Both the position numbers and the translations under genes were made by a program. A stretch of DNA of 64,000 bases from Fodinibius salicampi (GTDB lineage: Bacteria; Bacteroidota; Rhodothermia; Balneolales; Balneolaceae), in NCBI RefSeq assembly GCF_039545095.1, contig NZ_BAABRS010000004.1, positions 1 to 64,000 on the forward strand. The letters run 5' to 3'. Shown piece by piece: positions 20,949 to 30,009 of this stretch. The first letter of the stretch is position 1, and each line of letters starts with the position of its first letter. Under the pieces are notes generated by a model. That model had not been told where the DNA came from, searched no databases, and saw only the letters and a program-made list of their open reading frames with translations.

Positions 20949-22424
20949 TCAGCTGCAAATGAGCTTTTCAGCAATTTTCGCCGAAGAAAGCACCCCGGGA
21001 ATACCCGCTCCGGGATGGGTTCCTGCCCCTACAAAAAAGAGATTGTCTATATCTTCTGCTTTATTATGTGGTCTGAACCAAGCCGATTGCGTTAAAATAG
21101 GTTCAATTGAAAAAGCTGATCCTTTATAACTATTGAGAGTATTTTGGAAGTGCAGTGGATCTATATGATGTTCAACGACAATATTTTCCTGGAGATCGGG
21201 AAGATAGTTTTCTTCCAGGAAATTCATGATTGCATCCCGGTAGAGTGGGGCTTGAGTGTTCCAGTCGATATCGCCGTCCAAGTGTGGTACCGGAGAAAGT
21301 ACGTAAAAACTTTCACACCCTTCTGGTGCCAATGAGGGATCTGTTTTAGTGGGCATATGAAGATAGAGGGAGAAATCTTCTGCGAGTTCTTTATTATGGA
21401 ATATATCTTGAAGGAGCTCTTCATATCGCTCTCCCAAAATAATATTGTGATGTTCTAGCTTGGAGTCCAAGTACCGTTTTTTGGTTCCAAAATAGATTAC
21501 AAAAAGAGACATGCTATACCGCATCCGATCGAGTTTCCGGTTGCTGTAGGTGGGTCTTTCCTCCTTCGGAATCATATGGCGGTAGGTAAATGCCACATCT
21601 GCATTGGAAACGATTTTATCAGCCCGATAGCGTGCTCCATTTTTTAGCCGAACTCCTGAGGCTTTGCCGTTTTGAATAAGAATTTTATCAACTTCCGCCT
21701 CCAAGTGAATTTTGCCTCCCTGCTCTTCGATCAGCTGCGTAAAGGCTTCAATAATAGCCCCGGTGCCTCCCATAGCGTAATGTACTCCCCATTCACGCTC
21801 GAGATAATGTATCATCGCGTAGATAGAGGTGGTATCAAAGGGATTGCCCCCAACTAGCAGTGGATGGAAGGAAAAAACACGTCGCAGAAAATCATTTTCA
21901 ATGAATTTTGAGATATAGTTATAGACCGATCGATGGGATTGCAAGCGTATAAGATCAGGAATAACTTTAATCATATCCCATAAACTCAGGAACGGCTGGT
22001 CAGCCAGCTCAACAAAACCTTTTTGAAAGATAGCTTTTGTTGATTTGATAAAATCAGTATATCCCTGTTTGTCATTGGGGTTCCACCGCTCTATTTCGCT
22101 CAGTACGAATTCATGATTCCCGTTATAGTCAAATTTGTCGCCATCAGCATTAAAAATTCGATAAAAGGGATCACAGGGAGTAAAGGAGATATAGTTTTCG
22201 CGTTTCCTGCCTGCCTTGTCAAAGATTTCATCAAAAAGAAAAGGAGCTGTGATAACAGTGGGACCTCCGTCAAAGGTAAACCCATTTTTTTCATAGACAT
22301 ACGCACGCCCCCCGGCTTTGTCTCGTTTTTCAAATATTTCTACGGAATACCCTTCCGAAAGTAGTCGAGAGGCAGTAGCAAGCCCCCCAAATCCACTTCC
22401 GATGATAATAATATGTTCGCTCAT
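20949..22424 (-). CDS. crtI: Phytoene desaturase family protein (CrtI-like)
   Basis: The 491-residue flavoprotein opens with the FAD-binding Rossmann motif [13 protein letters not shown] (about 5-17), then [18 protein letters not shown] and FDGGPTVIT, all typical of CrtI desaturases. It ends with [17 protein letters not shown], the CrtI C-terminal signature. CrtI dehydrogenates phytoene to coloured carotenoids at the membrane. No phytoene synthase or cyclase gene is adjacent, so the desaturation step number cannot be guessed. A related isomerase/ketolase of the CrtI family is the main alternative. Confidence 0.88.
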   Translation of the reverse strand: MSEHIIIIGSGFGGLATASRLLSEGYSVEIFEKRDKAGGRAYVYEKNGFTFDGGPTVITAPFLFDEIFDKAGRKRENYISFTPCDPFYRIFNADGDKFDYNGNHEFVLSEIERWNPNDKQGYTDFIKSTKAIFQKGFVELADQPFLSLWDMIKVIPDLIRLQSHRSVYNYISKFIENDFLRRVFSFHPLLVGGNPFDTTSIYAMIHYLEREWGVHYAMGGTGAIIEAFTQLIEEQGGKIHLEAEVDKILIQNGKASGVRLKNGARYRADKIVSNADVAFTYRHMIPKEERPTYSNRKLDRMRYSMSLFVIYFGTKKRYLDSKLEHHNIILGERYEELLQDIFHNKELAEDFSLYLHMPTKTDPSLAPEGCESFYVLSPVPHLDGDIDWNTQAPLYRDAIMNFLEENYLPDLQENIVVEHHIDPLHFQNTLNSYKGSAFSIEPILTQSAWFRPHNKAEDIDNLFFVGAGTHPGAGIPGVLSSAKIAEKLICS

Positions 22425-22494
22425 TAATATAGTCCGAAAATTGTTGGAAAGTCCCTTAAACTATAAATAGGGATAATACATTCCGGCGGCGCAA

Positions 22495-23187
22495 TTAATT
22501 TTGAATTTGTTTGACATATCCGCGATAACCCTGTCTGGCAAGCTCCCGCATTTTTTCTTTTGCATCCTCTTTTTTGACAAAAGTCCCATAGAAAACCCTA
22601 TATACCTTTTGAGAAGACAGTTCTACTGTTTCTACCCGTGATCCGGTAATCTTGCGGGATTGTTCAAAGGCTTTGTTTTTTTCCTGAAAAGAACCGAGCT
22701 GTACCGTGTAGGTAGCAACTTTAAGGTCGGTAGTCCGGGAATTTTCAAGGCTGCCTTCCATGACAAATAGCGCTACATTGGCGGTGCCATTGCCAATCAT
22801 ATCAATTTCACTGGCAGCTTTTTTTGATAAATCGATAATTCTGTTTTTTGCAAAAGGTCCTCGGTCATTAATACGTACCTGAACCTCTTTTCCATTATCC
22901 AGGTTTTTAACGTTTACAATGGTATCAAAAGGGAGGGTGCGATGGGCCGCGGTATACTGGTGCATATCGTACTGCTCTCCATTAGCGGTTAGCTTACCGT
23001 GAAATTTAGGGCCATACCAGCTGGCAACCCCCTCCTCAATTTTTTGTCCGATACGATCTGCATCTGGGAAATCAATTTCCGATGGTTCTTTGGGATTCTT
23101 ACTGGGGGTACGCGAAAGCGTTCCGCAAGAACTTATCAATAGTGATGCAGCAAAGAAGATATATAAATAAGAAAGTTTACGAGGCAC
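22495..23187 (-). CDS. rlpA: Septal ring lytic transglycosylase RlpA with SPOR domain
   Basis: The 230-residue lipoprotein has a signal peptide ending in the lipobox LLISSC (about 16-21). A double-psi beta-barrel domain follows, with GVASWYGPKFHGKLTANGE and RINDRGPFAKNRIIDLS. The C-terminus (about 155-230) is a SPOR repeat (YTVQLGSFQEKNKAFEQ) that binds denuded septal glycan. RlpA trims naked glycan strands or supports daughter-cell separation. It lies 70 nt upstream of crtI on the same strand, so read-through is possible, but a shared role is unlikely. Confidence 0.92.
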   Translation of the reverse strand: MPRKLSYLYIFFAASLLISSCGTLSRTPSKNPKEPSEIDFPDADRIGQKIEEGVASWYGPKFHGKLTANGEQYDMHQYTAAHRTLPFDTIVNVKNLDNGKEVQVRINDRGPFAKNRIIDLSKKAASEIDMIGNGTANVALFVMEGSLENSRTTDLKVATYTVQLGSFQEKNKAFEQSRKITGSRVETVELSSQKVYRVFYGTFVKKEDAKEKMRELARQGYRGYVKQIQN

Positions 23188-23281
23188 GTATTGTTAGGTC
23201 ATCTATAGGGTTTTATAAAAATATTTTTCAGGCCGTCTATAAACCTGTGGAGAAACAATTTAATAATCTTTTAAGATGTAT

Positions 23282-24086
23282 CTAAGCCTCATATATTTTG
23301 TGATAATAGGATAATATAAGCAGATATATGCCATAAATCATGAGCCCGGCCGCAGTGGTGCCTAAAACCCAAACTCCAAAAGGTTGTTCACCTAAAGCAC
23401 TTAACGCATCATTTAGGCCTCCGGCTTCTTCTGCATTAAACGATATGGCAGCTTGATAAAAAAGTATTCCAAGCATACAATAGACGATACCCCACGCCGA
23501 AATACCAATCTGACCAAACTTTCGAAGTGTTGTCCGTTCTTTGTCATTCATGTTTATAATATCAAAGCGATAGTCAAAATTGGCCACATAGGCCGAATAG
23601 AATTGGTAAATCCCGGCAATTATAATGATGAAAGCGACAAATAGTACCAGCCATTTCCCAAAAGGAAGTTCCAATATTTTTCCAACCCATATCTCAGTAC
23701 TTTCACTATCGCTTTGGATGTTGAGTCCCCGGAAGATTTGCCAGGGCTGCATAGGAAAAAGAGAGATAGAGAAGGCCAGTGAAGAAATCCACAATTCTCA
23801 ATAGGAAAACTTCATTGCTTTTGGACCGGTTTTCAGGATCAATGATCGCCTGCAGGATTTTCCAAACAGCATGGGCAAAAAGTCCAATAATACATCCTAT
23901 GAGTAAAATAGAACCAAAAGGTTGGTAAATAAATTCTTCGAGAGCTTGTTTAGTGCCGGCTGTTTCGCCGCCCATCCCAATAGCTGTTTGTAATGCCAGA
24001 AGCCCAACCATAAAATAAACAACTCCCTTGGCGATGAAGCCAACCCGGGCTATAATTTTGATAACGGTTTGTTTGCTTGAATTCAT
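23282..24086 (-). pseudogene. DUF1206 membrane protein, interrupted by a frameshift
   Basis: The family is about 265 residues with three repeated two-helix units. Here the first part (from ATG 24086; begins MNSSKQTVIKIIARVGFIAK) covers unit one and half of unit two, then runs into TAG at 23706. The rest continues in another frame from about GLNIQSDSES to the stop at 23282, with helices LVLFVAFIIIIAGIYQF and GIVYCMLGILFYQAA. Reading ANLPG into GLNIQ needs one base fewer in the C-run at 23727-23730 (GGGG on the coding strand). So one extra base is present: a recent mutation or a sequence error. Function of the family is unknown. Confidence 0.82.
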
Positions 24087-24101
24087 ACAAATAGCGGATA
24101 G

Positions 24102-24115
24102 ATATCAGCTGATAT
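24102..24115. promoter_or_regulatory. 14-bp perfect palindrome upstream of the DUF1206 gene
   Basis: ATATCAGCTGATAT is perfectly self-complementary and ends 16 nt upstream of the minus-strand ATG at 24086. Its position suits a repressor site, but no regulator is adjacent and no second copy was noticed. Confidence 0.3.
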
Positions 24116-24236
24116 ACTAGTGTTTATATCTCACAAGGTAATGTGAAGGACAGGAACTTACTAACTTAAACAGGTTGTGTCGCTCTTTTTGTCACTAAAG
24201 GAATAGAATAAAACAAGAGAGGTAATAAAATAAATG

Positions 24237-24308
24237 AGCCGGTGACTGGATTCGAACCAGCGACCTATTCTTTACGAGAGAATCGCTCTACCCCTGAGCT
24301 ACACCGGC
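24237..24308 (-). tRNA. tRNA-Thr (CGT anticodon)
   Basis: On the minus strand the acceptor GCCGGTG pairs with CACCGGC (plus-strand 24238-24244 against 24302-24308). The anticodon stem is a perfect ATTCT/AGAAT around the loop CTCGTAA, giving CGT for ACG codons. A GGTTCGAATCC T-arm is present and CCA is not encoded. It stands alone between the DUF1206 and rhomboid genes. Confidence 0.93.
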
Positions 24309-24428
24309 ATTAGATCAGAAAAATATAAGCATTGTCCAACTTTTATACCAAGTAGTTAAACAATTGTAAGATGAAATAAAATAATTGGTGTTACAGAAAG
24401 CTCTTGATTATTTTCAGGTTCTGAAAAA

Positions 24429-25061
24429 ATGAATAAATATTATATGGAAAACTTTTTATCCGCAAGTCCCGTTACTTTTTACTTAGTCGCTGCAAGTGTA
24501 TTGGTATCTCTTGCCGCACTGTATGCTTATCCTGCTATGTTGCAGACAGGATATTTAAAACCCTATCGTACAGTTCGGGAGCATAGTTGGTACGAACTTT
24601 TAACCTCCGGTTTTTTGCATGCCAACCTGGGGCACCTATTTGTTAATATGTTTACTCTCTATTTTTTTGGCCCGGTAATGGAACAGGTCTTGGGACCCAT
24701 ATATTTTTTAGGGCTTTATGTAACGGGATTAATTGTATCGGGTCTGCCTTCGGTGGTTAAGTTCAGGAATGATCCCAATTATGCTACGCTTGGAGCTTCC
24801 GGGGCTATAGGGTCTGTACTGTTTGCTTTTATTTTTCTCTTTCCCATGGAAAATATATATCTGCTGTTGATTCCCATACCTATCCCGGCTTTTGTATTTG
24901 CTATTGCCTATTTGATATACAGCATCTATGCCAGTAAACAAAAAGAAGGGAAAATAAATCACGAAGCACATTTGGCAGGAGCTATATGGGGGATTGTATA
25001 TTTAGTCGTTTTTGTACCCAATTCTATCGATCATGTTCTAACAGTTATAGGCTTAATATAA
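24429..25061 (+). CDS. Rhomboid family intramembrane serine protease
   Basis: The 210-residue, six-helix protein carries the rhomboid signature: HANLGHLFVNMFTLYFFGPVMEQ (split near residues 64-86), the nucleophile serine in LGASGAIGS (about 121), and the catalytic histidine in HEAHLAGAIWG (about 181). Rhomboids cleave other membrane proteins within the bilayer. Start ATG 24429 has a weak AGG ten bases upstream; ATG 24444 is an alternative. It converges on serC and shares a bidirectional terminator with it. Confidence 0.92.
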   Translation: MNKYYMENFLSASPVTFYLVAASVLVSLAALYAYPAMLQTGYLKPYRTVREHSWYELLTSGFLHANLGHLFVNMFTLYFFGPVMEQVLGPIYFLGLYVTGLIVSGLPSVVKFRNDPNYATLGASGAIGSVLFAFIFLFPMENIYLLLIPIPIPAFVFAIAYLIYSIYASKQKEGKINHEAHLAGAIWGIVYLVVFVPNSIDHVLTVIGLI

Positions 25062-25097
25062 AATCAGCATGAACCCATTAGGATCCATGCTGATTTT
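25061..25097. terminator. Bidirectional terminator between rhomboid and serC genes
   Basis: AAATCAGCATG (25061-25071) pairs perfectly with CATGCTGATTT (25086-25096), with A-rich sequence on the left and T-rich on the right. It overlaps the rhomboid stop codon and lies 30 nt beyond the serC stop, so it can serve both converging genes. Confidence 0.88.
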
Positions 25098-25126
25098 TAT
25101 ACAAACAATAAATAGGACAGCTGTTG

Positions 25127-26209
25127 TTATCCGTTTTTGGAACGGAAATCAGCCATGAAATTAACCAGGGTCTCTACACTTTCCCGGGGACAAGCATTGT
25201 ACATGCTGGCCCGGACACCGCCTACGCTCCGGTGCCCTTTAAGGGTATATAGATCATGTTCTTCCTGGGCTTCTTTAAGAAATTTTTGTTCGAGATCTTC
25301 TGTTGGCAGCCTGAACGTAGCATTCATGATGGATCTGGAATCTTTTTCTACAGCTCCACGATAAAAATCATCCTTATCAACTTCATCATAAAGAAGTGCT
25401 GCTTTCTCTTCATTAAACTTTTTAAAGTAGGAGAGCCCTCCTTTTTGCTGAATCCATTCGAGTACCAGGTTCACCATATACACATTAAAGACAGGAGGCG
25501 TATTGAATATTTTTTCCGTATGCGTCTGGTATTGCAGGATGGTTGGTACATTATCCGTATCTGCCTGGGCCAGAAAGTCCTTGCGAATAATAACAATAGT
25601 CACACCCGCGGGACCCACGTTCTTCTGGGCGCCGGCATAAATAATTCCATATTTGGAAACATCAATAGGCTTGGACAGAAAATCGGAAGAGGCGTCACAG
25701 ACCAGCGGGACTCCATTGGTTTCCGGTTCAGTAGAAAACTGGGTGCCGGCTACCGTATTGTTTGATGTAAAATGTACATACTTTGGATTGTCACTAAAAT
25801 CGAGCTCATCGTTAGTCGGTACTCTGTCATATCCACTCTCGCTACTGCTAAATGGTCGATGAACGTTTCCAAATAGCTTGGCCTCCTTTATAGCTTTATT
25901 TGACCAGCGTCCGGTATCGATATAATCGGCTGTTTCGTCTTCAGATAAGAAATTGAAAGGCGCCATCATAAACTGTGAGCTGGCCCCTCCCTGTAAAAAC
26001 ATAATTTCAAAATCATTGCCCAGACCAAGAAGCTCAGTCAAACGCTCTTTTGCCTGCTGGTCAATTGCTTCATATTCCGCACTACGATGACTCATCTCCA
26101 TGATGGAGCGGCCTTTATCTTTGTATTCAGTTAGTTCATCCTGGGCCTTTTCGAGTACTTCCAAAGGTAATGTAGCAGGTCCTGCGCTAAAGTTATGAAC
26201 GCGATTCAT
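25127..26209 (-). CDS. serC: 3-phosphoserine/phosphohydroxythreonine transaminase
   Basis: The 360-residue class-V aminotransferase starts MNRVHNFSAGPATLP, has GGASSQF (about 74-80) for the phosphate pocket, and the PLP lysine K196 in YAGAQKNVGPAG. It ends with GHRSVGGVRASMYNACP. SerC converts 3-phosphohydroxypyruvate to phosphoserine in serine synthesis and also serves vitamin B6 formation in some bacteria. It lies 23 nt downstream of the DUF1015 gene on the same strand, an arrangement seen near serine genes in related phyla. Confidence 0.96.
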   Translation of the reverse strand: MNRVHNFSAGPATLPLEVLEKAQDELTEYKDKGRSIMEMSHRSAEYEAIDQQAKERLTELLGLGNDFEIMFLQGGASSQFMMAPFNFLSEDETADYIDTGRWSNKAIKEAKLFGNVHRPFSSSESGYDRVPTNDELDFSDNPKYVHFTSNNTVAGTQFSTEPETNGVPLVCDASSDFLSKPIDVSKYGIIYAGAQKNVGPAGVTIVIIRKDFLAQADTDNVPTILQYQTHTEKIFNTPPVFNVYMVNLVLEWIQQKGGLSYFKKFNEEKAALLYDEVDKDDFYRGAVEKDSRSIMNATFRLPTEDLEQKFLKEAQEEHDLYTLKGHRSVGGVRASMYNACPRESVETLVNFMADFRSKNG

Positions 26210-26232
26210 AATATGTATGGGTGTTTATGTGA

Positions 26233-27441
26233 TTAAAAAGTATGGACAAGCAGTCCAGATTGTAATTTAGGTTCAAACCAAGTTGATTTTGGCGGCATTA
26301 ACAAGCCATTATCCGAGACTTCTATCAATTCTTCTATGCCAGTGGGGTACATGCTTACAGCCATTTGGGCTTTACCATTTTGTACCAATCGTTCGAGTTC
26401 TTCAGTACCCCGGATACCGCCTACAAAGGAAATATTTTCATTGCGGCGGGGATCAGAAATTCCCAGCATAGGATCAAGCAGAAATTCCTGTAGACGATGA
26501 ACATCCAGTTTTTCCACACTGTTGGGCTCATCGGTAATCGGCAAGGTCATCCCATACCACTGTCTATCGATATAAATGGAAATATCACCTTTTTCAGAAG
26601 GTACGGGATCGACATCAACTCGGAGTTCAAAATTTTGGTCAAGTTCATTTAGAAAATGATCCGGAATTTCATGTACGATCCGATTATATGCCATGATATG
26701 CATATCAGACATCGGAAAGGCTACCGCCGGGAAAAAATTATACTCTTCTTCTCCGGTATGGTTCTCATTTTCCTCTTTCATCTTTGCAGCAGCACGGGAC
26801 GCACTTTTGCACCGATGATGTCCATCTGCAATATAAAGCTTTGGAATGTTCTGGAAAGCATTCTCAAATGGTTCAGTATGCTCAACTTTCCATAGCTTAT
26901 GTCGTACCTCATCCAGAGCCACATAGTTGTAAAGTGGTTCCTCTCGGGTTACCTGATCGATGAGATCCTGAGTCTTTTCATCATCCTTATACGTAAGCAT
27001 AACGGGCTCGGCATGAGCCTGCTGCGTGAGAATATGCCGGGTGCGGTCGTCCTCTTTAGTAGGACGAGTCAGTTCATGCTTGAGAATCACTTCATTATCG
27101 TAGTCCTCTACCGACACACAGGCAAAAACTCCTGTTTGGGTTCGTCCTTCCCGAATGAGTTGATAAATATAAATAGAAGGTTGCTCATCCTGTTGAAGTG
27201 TTTTCCCGGACAGCAACTGCTGAAGGTTCTCAGCCCCTTTTTCATATACAGCATCATCATGGGGATCTGTATTATCCGGCAGGTCAACTTCCGGCCGACT
27301 TACATGTAAAAAATTATGGGGGTTGTTTTCAGCTATCGTTTGCACTTCATCAAAAGTAATAACGTCGTAAGGAACAGAGGCAATTTCTTTTACCCGTTTT
27401 GGGTCCGGCCGCCACGCTTTAAAAGGATGTAAATGAGCCAT
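26233..27441 (-). CDS. DUF1015 family protein
   Basis: The 402-residue protein starts MAHLHPFKAWRPDPKRVKEIASVPYDVI and has ADGHHRCKSASRAA near residue 208, both diagnostic of DUF1015. The family is cytosolic and of unknown biochemical function, repeatedly found beside serine biosynthesis genes; here serC is 23 nt downstream. The conserved DGHHR motif suggests a nucleotide- or phosphate-handling site, which is inference. Start ATG 27441 is well placed, with no upstream gene on this strand for more than 100 nt. Confidence 0.88.
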   Translation of the reverse strand: MAHLHPFKAWRPDPKRVKEIASVPYDVITFDEVQTIAENNPHNFLHVSRPEVDLPDNTDPHDDAVYEKGAENLQQLLSGKTLQQDEQPSIYIYQLIREGRTQTGVFACVSVEDYDNEVILKHELTRPTKEDDRTRHILTQQAHAEPVMLTYKDDEKTQDLIDQVTREEPLYNYVALDEVRHKLWKVEHTEPFENAFQNIPKLYIADGHHRCKSASRAAAKMKEENENHTGEEEYNFFPAVAFPMSDMHIMAYNRIVHEIPDHFLNELDQNFELRVDVDPVPSEKGDISIYIDRQWYGMTLPITDEPNSVEKLDVHRLQEFLLDPMLGISDPRRNENISFVGGIRGTEELERLVQNGKAQMAVSMYPTGIEELIEVSDNGLLMPPKSTWFEPKLQSGLLVHTF

Positions 27442-27563
27442 TAGGTTAAATAAAAATTAAACAAAATATCAGCTATCAAAGGTACTTGGTAAAAAGCAAT
27501 AATTAAAGTTTCAAATCAGAATAAAATAATCTGTTTAATCATTGGGGAAAACAGGAGGCAATA

Positions 27564-28172
27564 CTAATCCAGAACTTTTATGTGCAGATTTTTCCACCTG
27601 ACTTTGACCTCATTGCCTTCGGTTGCGGAGTGGATTTGAAGGGCGATGGAACCGGTTGCCTGACCGATTTTCTGATCCTCCAATGCGACCATTTTTTTAT
27701 CATTCAGCCAGCTGGTTACTTTATCGCCTTCCACGCGGATAACCATATGATTCCATTCCCCGGGCTTTAGTGCCTTTTCATCTTCCGGACTGGGTTTTTT
27801 AAGCCATCCTCTACCATAAGATTCATAAATTCCCCCGGTATGAGAACCTAACGGGGCTACTTCTACCTGCCAGCCCTCTATTTTAGTCCCCTCAACACTG
27901 GATCGAATGAATACGCCGCTGTTTCCATTGGATTCTTGTTTAAAATCCAGGCTTAAAACAAAGTTTTTATAGGTCTTATCGGTTGTCAGGTAACCATATT
28001 CTTTATCAGGGCCACTTTCGCATACCAGCTCGCCATCTTCGACATACCAATGCTCGGTACCGTGAATCGTCCAGCCGGATAAATCTTTCCCATTGAATAT
28101 AGGCTCAAACTCCTGGGCGATAGTGGGGTTGGTTAACAATAGAAAGGTGCATGCCAGCAAAAAATATTTCAT
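27564..28172 (-). CDS. Secreted DUF1080 protein (3-keto-disaccharide hydrolase-like)
   Basis: From ATG 28172 the protein begins MKYFLLACTFLLLTNPTIAQ, a clean signal peptide, and has AGAGG just upstream of the start. A longer open frame reaches 28277 but would bury the signal. The mature part is a concanavalin-like fold with FEPIFNGKDLSGWTIHG, YLTTDKTYKNFVLSLDFK, NSGVFIRS and GIYESYGRGW, the DUF1080 pattern. Family members bind or cleave sugars, some acting on 3-keto-glycosides. It is monocistronic; the substrate is unknown. Confidence 0.88.
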   Translation of the reverse strand: MKYFLLACTFLLLTNPTIAQEFEPIFNGKDLSGWTIHGTEHWYVEDGELVCESGPDKEYGYLTTDKTYKNFVLSLDFKQESNGNSGVFIRSSVEGTKIEGWQVEVAPLGSHTGGIYESYGRGWLKKPSPEDEKALKPGEWNHMVIRVEGDKVTSWLNDKKMVALEDQKIGQATGSIALQIHSATEGNEVKVRWKNLHIKVLD

Positions 28173-28301
28173 GCCTCTGATTAATTCATTTATTTTTAGA
28201 GTCAGATTAAGAACATTGAAGCACAATATCGAATGAATGGAATAATTACAAATCTGTTTATTCCTAATCAAAATCATCTAATTATTAAAAATTGGTAGCA
28301 T

Positions 28302-28625
28302 ATGGATCAAATGAATTTTGACGGAGATAACTTATCAGAAGATAAACAGCAACAACTTTTATTTATGATGCTTGTTCAGCAGCATCAGCAAATAGCGATG
28401 ATGGGGATGGGGAAAATTGAAAACCCAAACACCGGGGAAGTAGAAAGAGAACTGAAGTCGGCAAAGTTTGCCATTGATACCCTGGTAATGTTGCAGAAGT
28501 TTACCGAAGGAAATCTTCCCAAAGAGTTGGATAACTATCTGAAAGAGACGTTGAATAATCTGCGTATGAACTATGCCGATGAGACTGAAAAAGAGGATGA
28601 AAGTGATGAAGGACAAGAAGAGTAA
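28302..28625 (+). CDS. DUF1844 domain-containing protein
   Basis: The 107-residue acidic protein matches DUF1844: an N-terminal helix QQQLLFMMLVQQHQQIAMMGMGK and KSAKFAIDTLVMLQKFTEGNL, followed by LDNYLKETLNNLRMNY and a Glu/Asp tail. No catalytic residues are evident and the family role is unknown. Its 3' end overlaps the downstream NUDIX gene by 20 nt, so the two are translated from one message. Confidence 0.82.
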   Translation: MDQMNFDGDNLSEDKQQQLLFMMLVQQHQQIAMMGMGKIENPNTGEVERELKSAKFAIDTLVMLQKFTEGNLPKELDNYLKETLNNLRMNYADETEKEDESDEGQEE

Positions 28626-29040
28626 TACCCTGAAACGAGTTGCTGCGGCGGGCGGAGTAGTTGTAGATACCCTTGATAAGGATTCCGATCCCAAAGTATT
28701 GCTAATACATCGCAGGGGCGTATGGGATTTACCTAAGGGAAAGCTTGAAGAGGGGGAATCGATCGAGGAATGTGCCATACGCGAAGTATCCGAGGAGGTC
28801 GGTCTTAAAACCGATCCAACCGTTGTTTCACCGCTTATAGAGACTTATCATGAATATGAGCGGTCGAATACCAGGTATGGAAAAACAACCCACTGGTATT
28901 TGATGAAGCTTAATTCCAACAACTATGAGTTCGTGCCACAAAAAGAAGAAGGGATTGAGAAAGTAGAATGGGTTCCTCTGGAAAAAGCAAAAGGAAAAGT
29001 GGGATATGATAACTTAAGAGAGGTCCTCGAAGAGTTATAA
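28606..29040 (+). CDS. NUDIX hydrolase
   Basis: The Nudix box is perfect: GKLEEGESIEECA followed by IREVSEEVGL, matching GX5EX7REUXEEXGU. Members hydrolyse nucleoside diphosphates linked to another group; the WDLPKGK context resembles diadenosine polyphosphate or broad-range enzymes. I chose ATG 28606 (MKDKKSNT) because AAGAGG at 28591-28596 sits nine bases before it; ATG 28597 lies directly on that site and an earlier ATG at 28573 is deep inside the upstream gene. Length is 144 residues. A strong terminator follows. Confidence 0.9.
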   Translation: MKDKKSNTLKRVAAAGGVVVDTLDKDSDPKVLLIHRRGVWDLPKGKLEEGESIEECAIREVSEEVGLKTDPTVVSPLIETYHEYERSNTRYGKTTHWYLMKLNSNNYEFVPQKEEGIEKVEWVPLEKAKGKVGYDNLREVLEEL

Positions 29041-29090
29041 GTTAGTTATGTAATGCCGATATTAAATCATATCTCCCGAATAGAAATAAG

Positions 29091-29122
29091 AAAAGGCCGC
29101 TGCAAGAACAGCGGCCTTTTCT
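29091..29122. terminator. Bidirectional terminator between NUDIX and first TonB gene
   Basis: AAAAGGCCGCTG (29091-29102) and CAGCGGCCTTTT (29109-29120) form a perfect 12-bp stem with a 6-base loop, with T-rich sequence to the right and A-rich to the left. It serves the converging NUDIX and TonB genes. Confidence 0.92.
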
Positions 29123-29149
29123 TTTATGAAAATAACTGGTTAAGTAAAA

Positions 29150-29809
29150 CTAGTTTTGCAGACGGTAGATAATAGGCAAGCTGTATTGAACGCGTACCGG
29201 TTCTCCACGTTGGCGCCCGGGCTTAAACTTCGCCTGTTTGACCACGCGAAGGGCCTCTTGATCAGCCCCGCCGCCAATGCCCCGAACAACCTTGGGGTCT
29301 TCTACATTTCCATCTTCAGTTACAATAAACTGGACGATAACACGACCTTCTATTCCGGCACGTTTTGCCCGCTCGGGATAGTTTATCTTTTGTTGCAGCT
29401 CGGCCAACCCGCCAATCAGTTCGGGCATCTGTTCTACCGCTACAAAGAAATCCTCTTCCTCCTCTTCTTCCTCCTCGGGAGGTGGCGGCATATCCAGCGG
29501 TTCATTTAGGTTCATGTCGGCATCCAGGTTAATTTCCTGGTCTTCAATGATCTCGTCGTTAGGCACTTCTACCGGCACCTGTGGCTTGGGCGGGGGGGGA
29601 GGGGTTTCCTCTTGCTGTGTTTGGATGACTTCCTCCATCTCAACCACTTCCTGCTCTTCGGTGAGATCCGTATCCGGACTATCTGCGACAAATTCCACTT
29701 TCATTGCTACAATAAAAAGCAGCAATACTGCCACAAGTCCCAACTGAAGAAAGACCGTGTAATACTTCCTTAAATCGGATTCGGGTTCTTTTCTTTCTTG
29801 TATACTCAT
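29150..29809 (-). CDS. Energy transducer TonB, paralogue 1
   Basis: The 219-residue protein has one N-terminal membrane anchor (LGLVAVLLLFIVAMKVEF, about 23-40) and a periplasmic linker with TPPPPPKPQVPVEVP and an eight-glutamate run. A C-terminal TonB domain (about 130-219) follows, with YPERAKRAGIEGRVIVQF and the RGEPVRVQYSLPIIYRL end. TonB carries proton-motive energy to outer-membrane receptors. No exbB or exbD is nearby, so it must borrow them. It is the last of three tandem copies; its linker DNA matches copy 3 while its domain entry matches copy 2. Confidence 0.92.
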   Translation of the reverse strand: MSIQERKEPESDLRKYYTVFLQLGLVAVLLLFIVAMKVEFVADSPDTDLTEEQEVVEMEEVIQTQQEETPPPPPKPQVPVEVPNDEIIEDQEINLDADMNLNEPLDMPPPPEEEEEEEEDFFVAVEQMPELIGGLAELQQKINYPERAKRAGIEGRVIVQFIVTEDGNVEDPKVVRGIGGGADQEALRVVKQAKFKPGRQRGEPVRVQYSLPIIYRLQN

Positions 29810-29957
29810 AACATCCTCCGCACTGATTCTAAGACAATTTCGTTAATGTTTGCCTAATGAAACAAATAATTATATCCAATTTCTACTTTTGTAACTTTTT
29901 TAAACAAAAAAAATTGTATAACCATTTCGTGGAGAGGTTAGAAGGGCTCAAAACAGC

Positions 29958-29983
29958 AAAGGCGCACCAAAAAGTGCGCCTTT
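29958..29983 (-). terminator. Hairpin terminator after TonB paralogue 2
   Basis: AAAGGCGCAC and GTGCGCCTTT form a 10-bp stem. On the minus strand the stem is followed by only a broken T-tract. It lies 26 nt past the stop of the gene at 30010 and separates it from paralogue 1, suggesting independent units. Confidence 0.7.
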
Positions 29984-30009
29984 GAGATACTTTGTTATTT
30001 AATGTAAAA

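Noticed and set aside
23706-23794. Programmed frameshift in the DUF1206 gene
   Set aside because: No slippery heptamer, stimulatory structure or internal ribosome site is evident; a simple one-base insertion in a C-run is enough.
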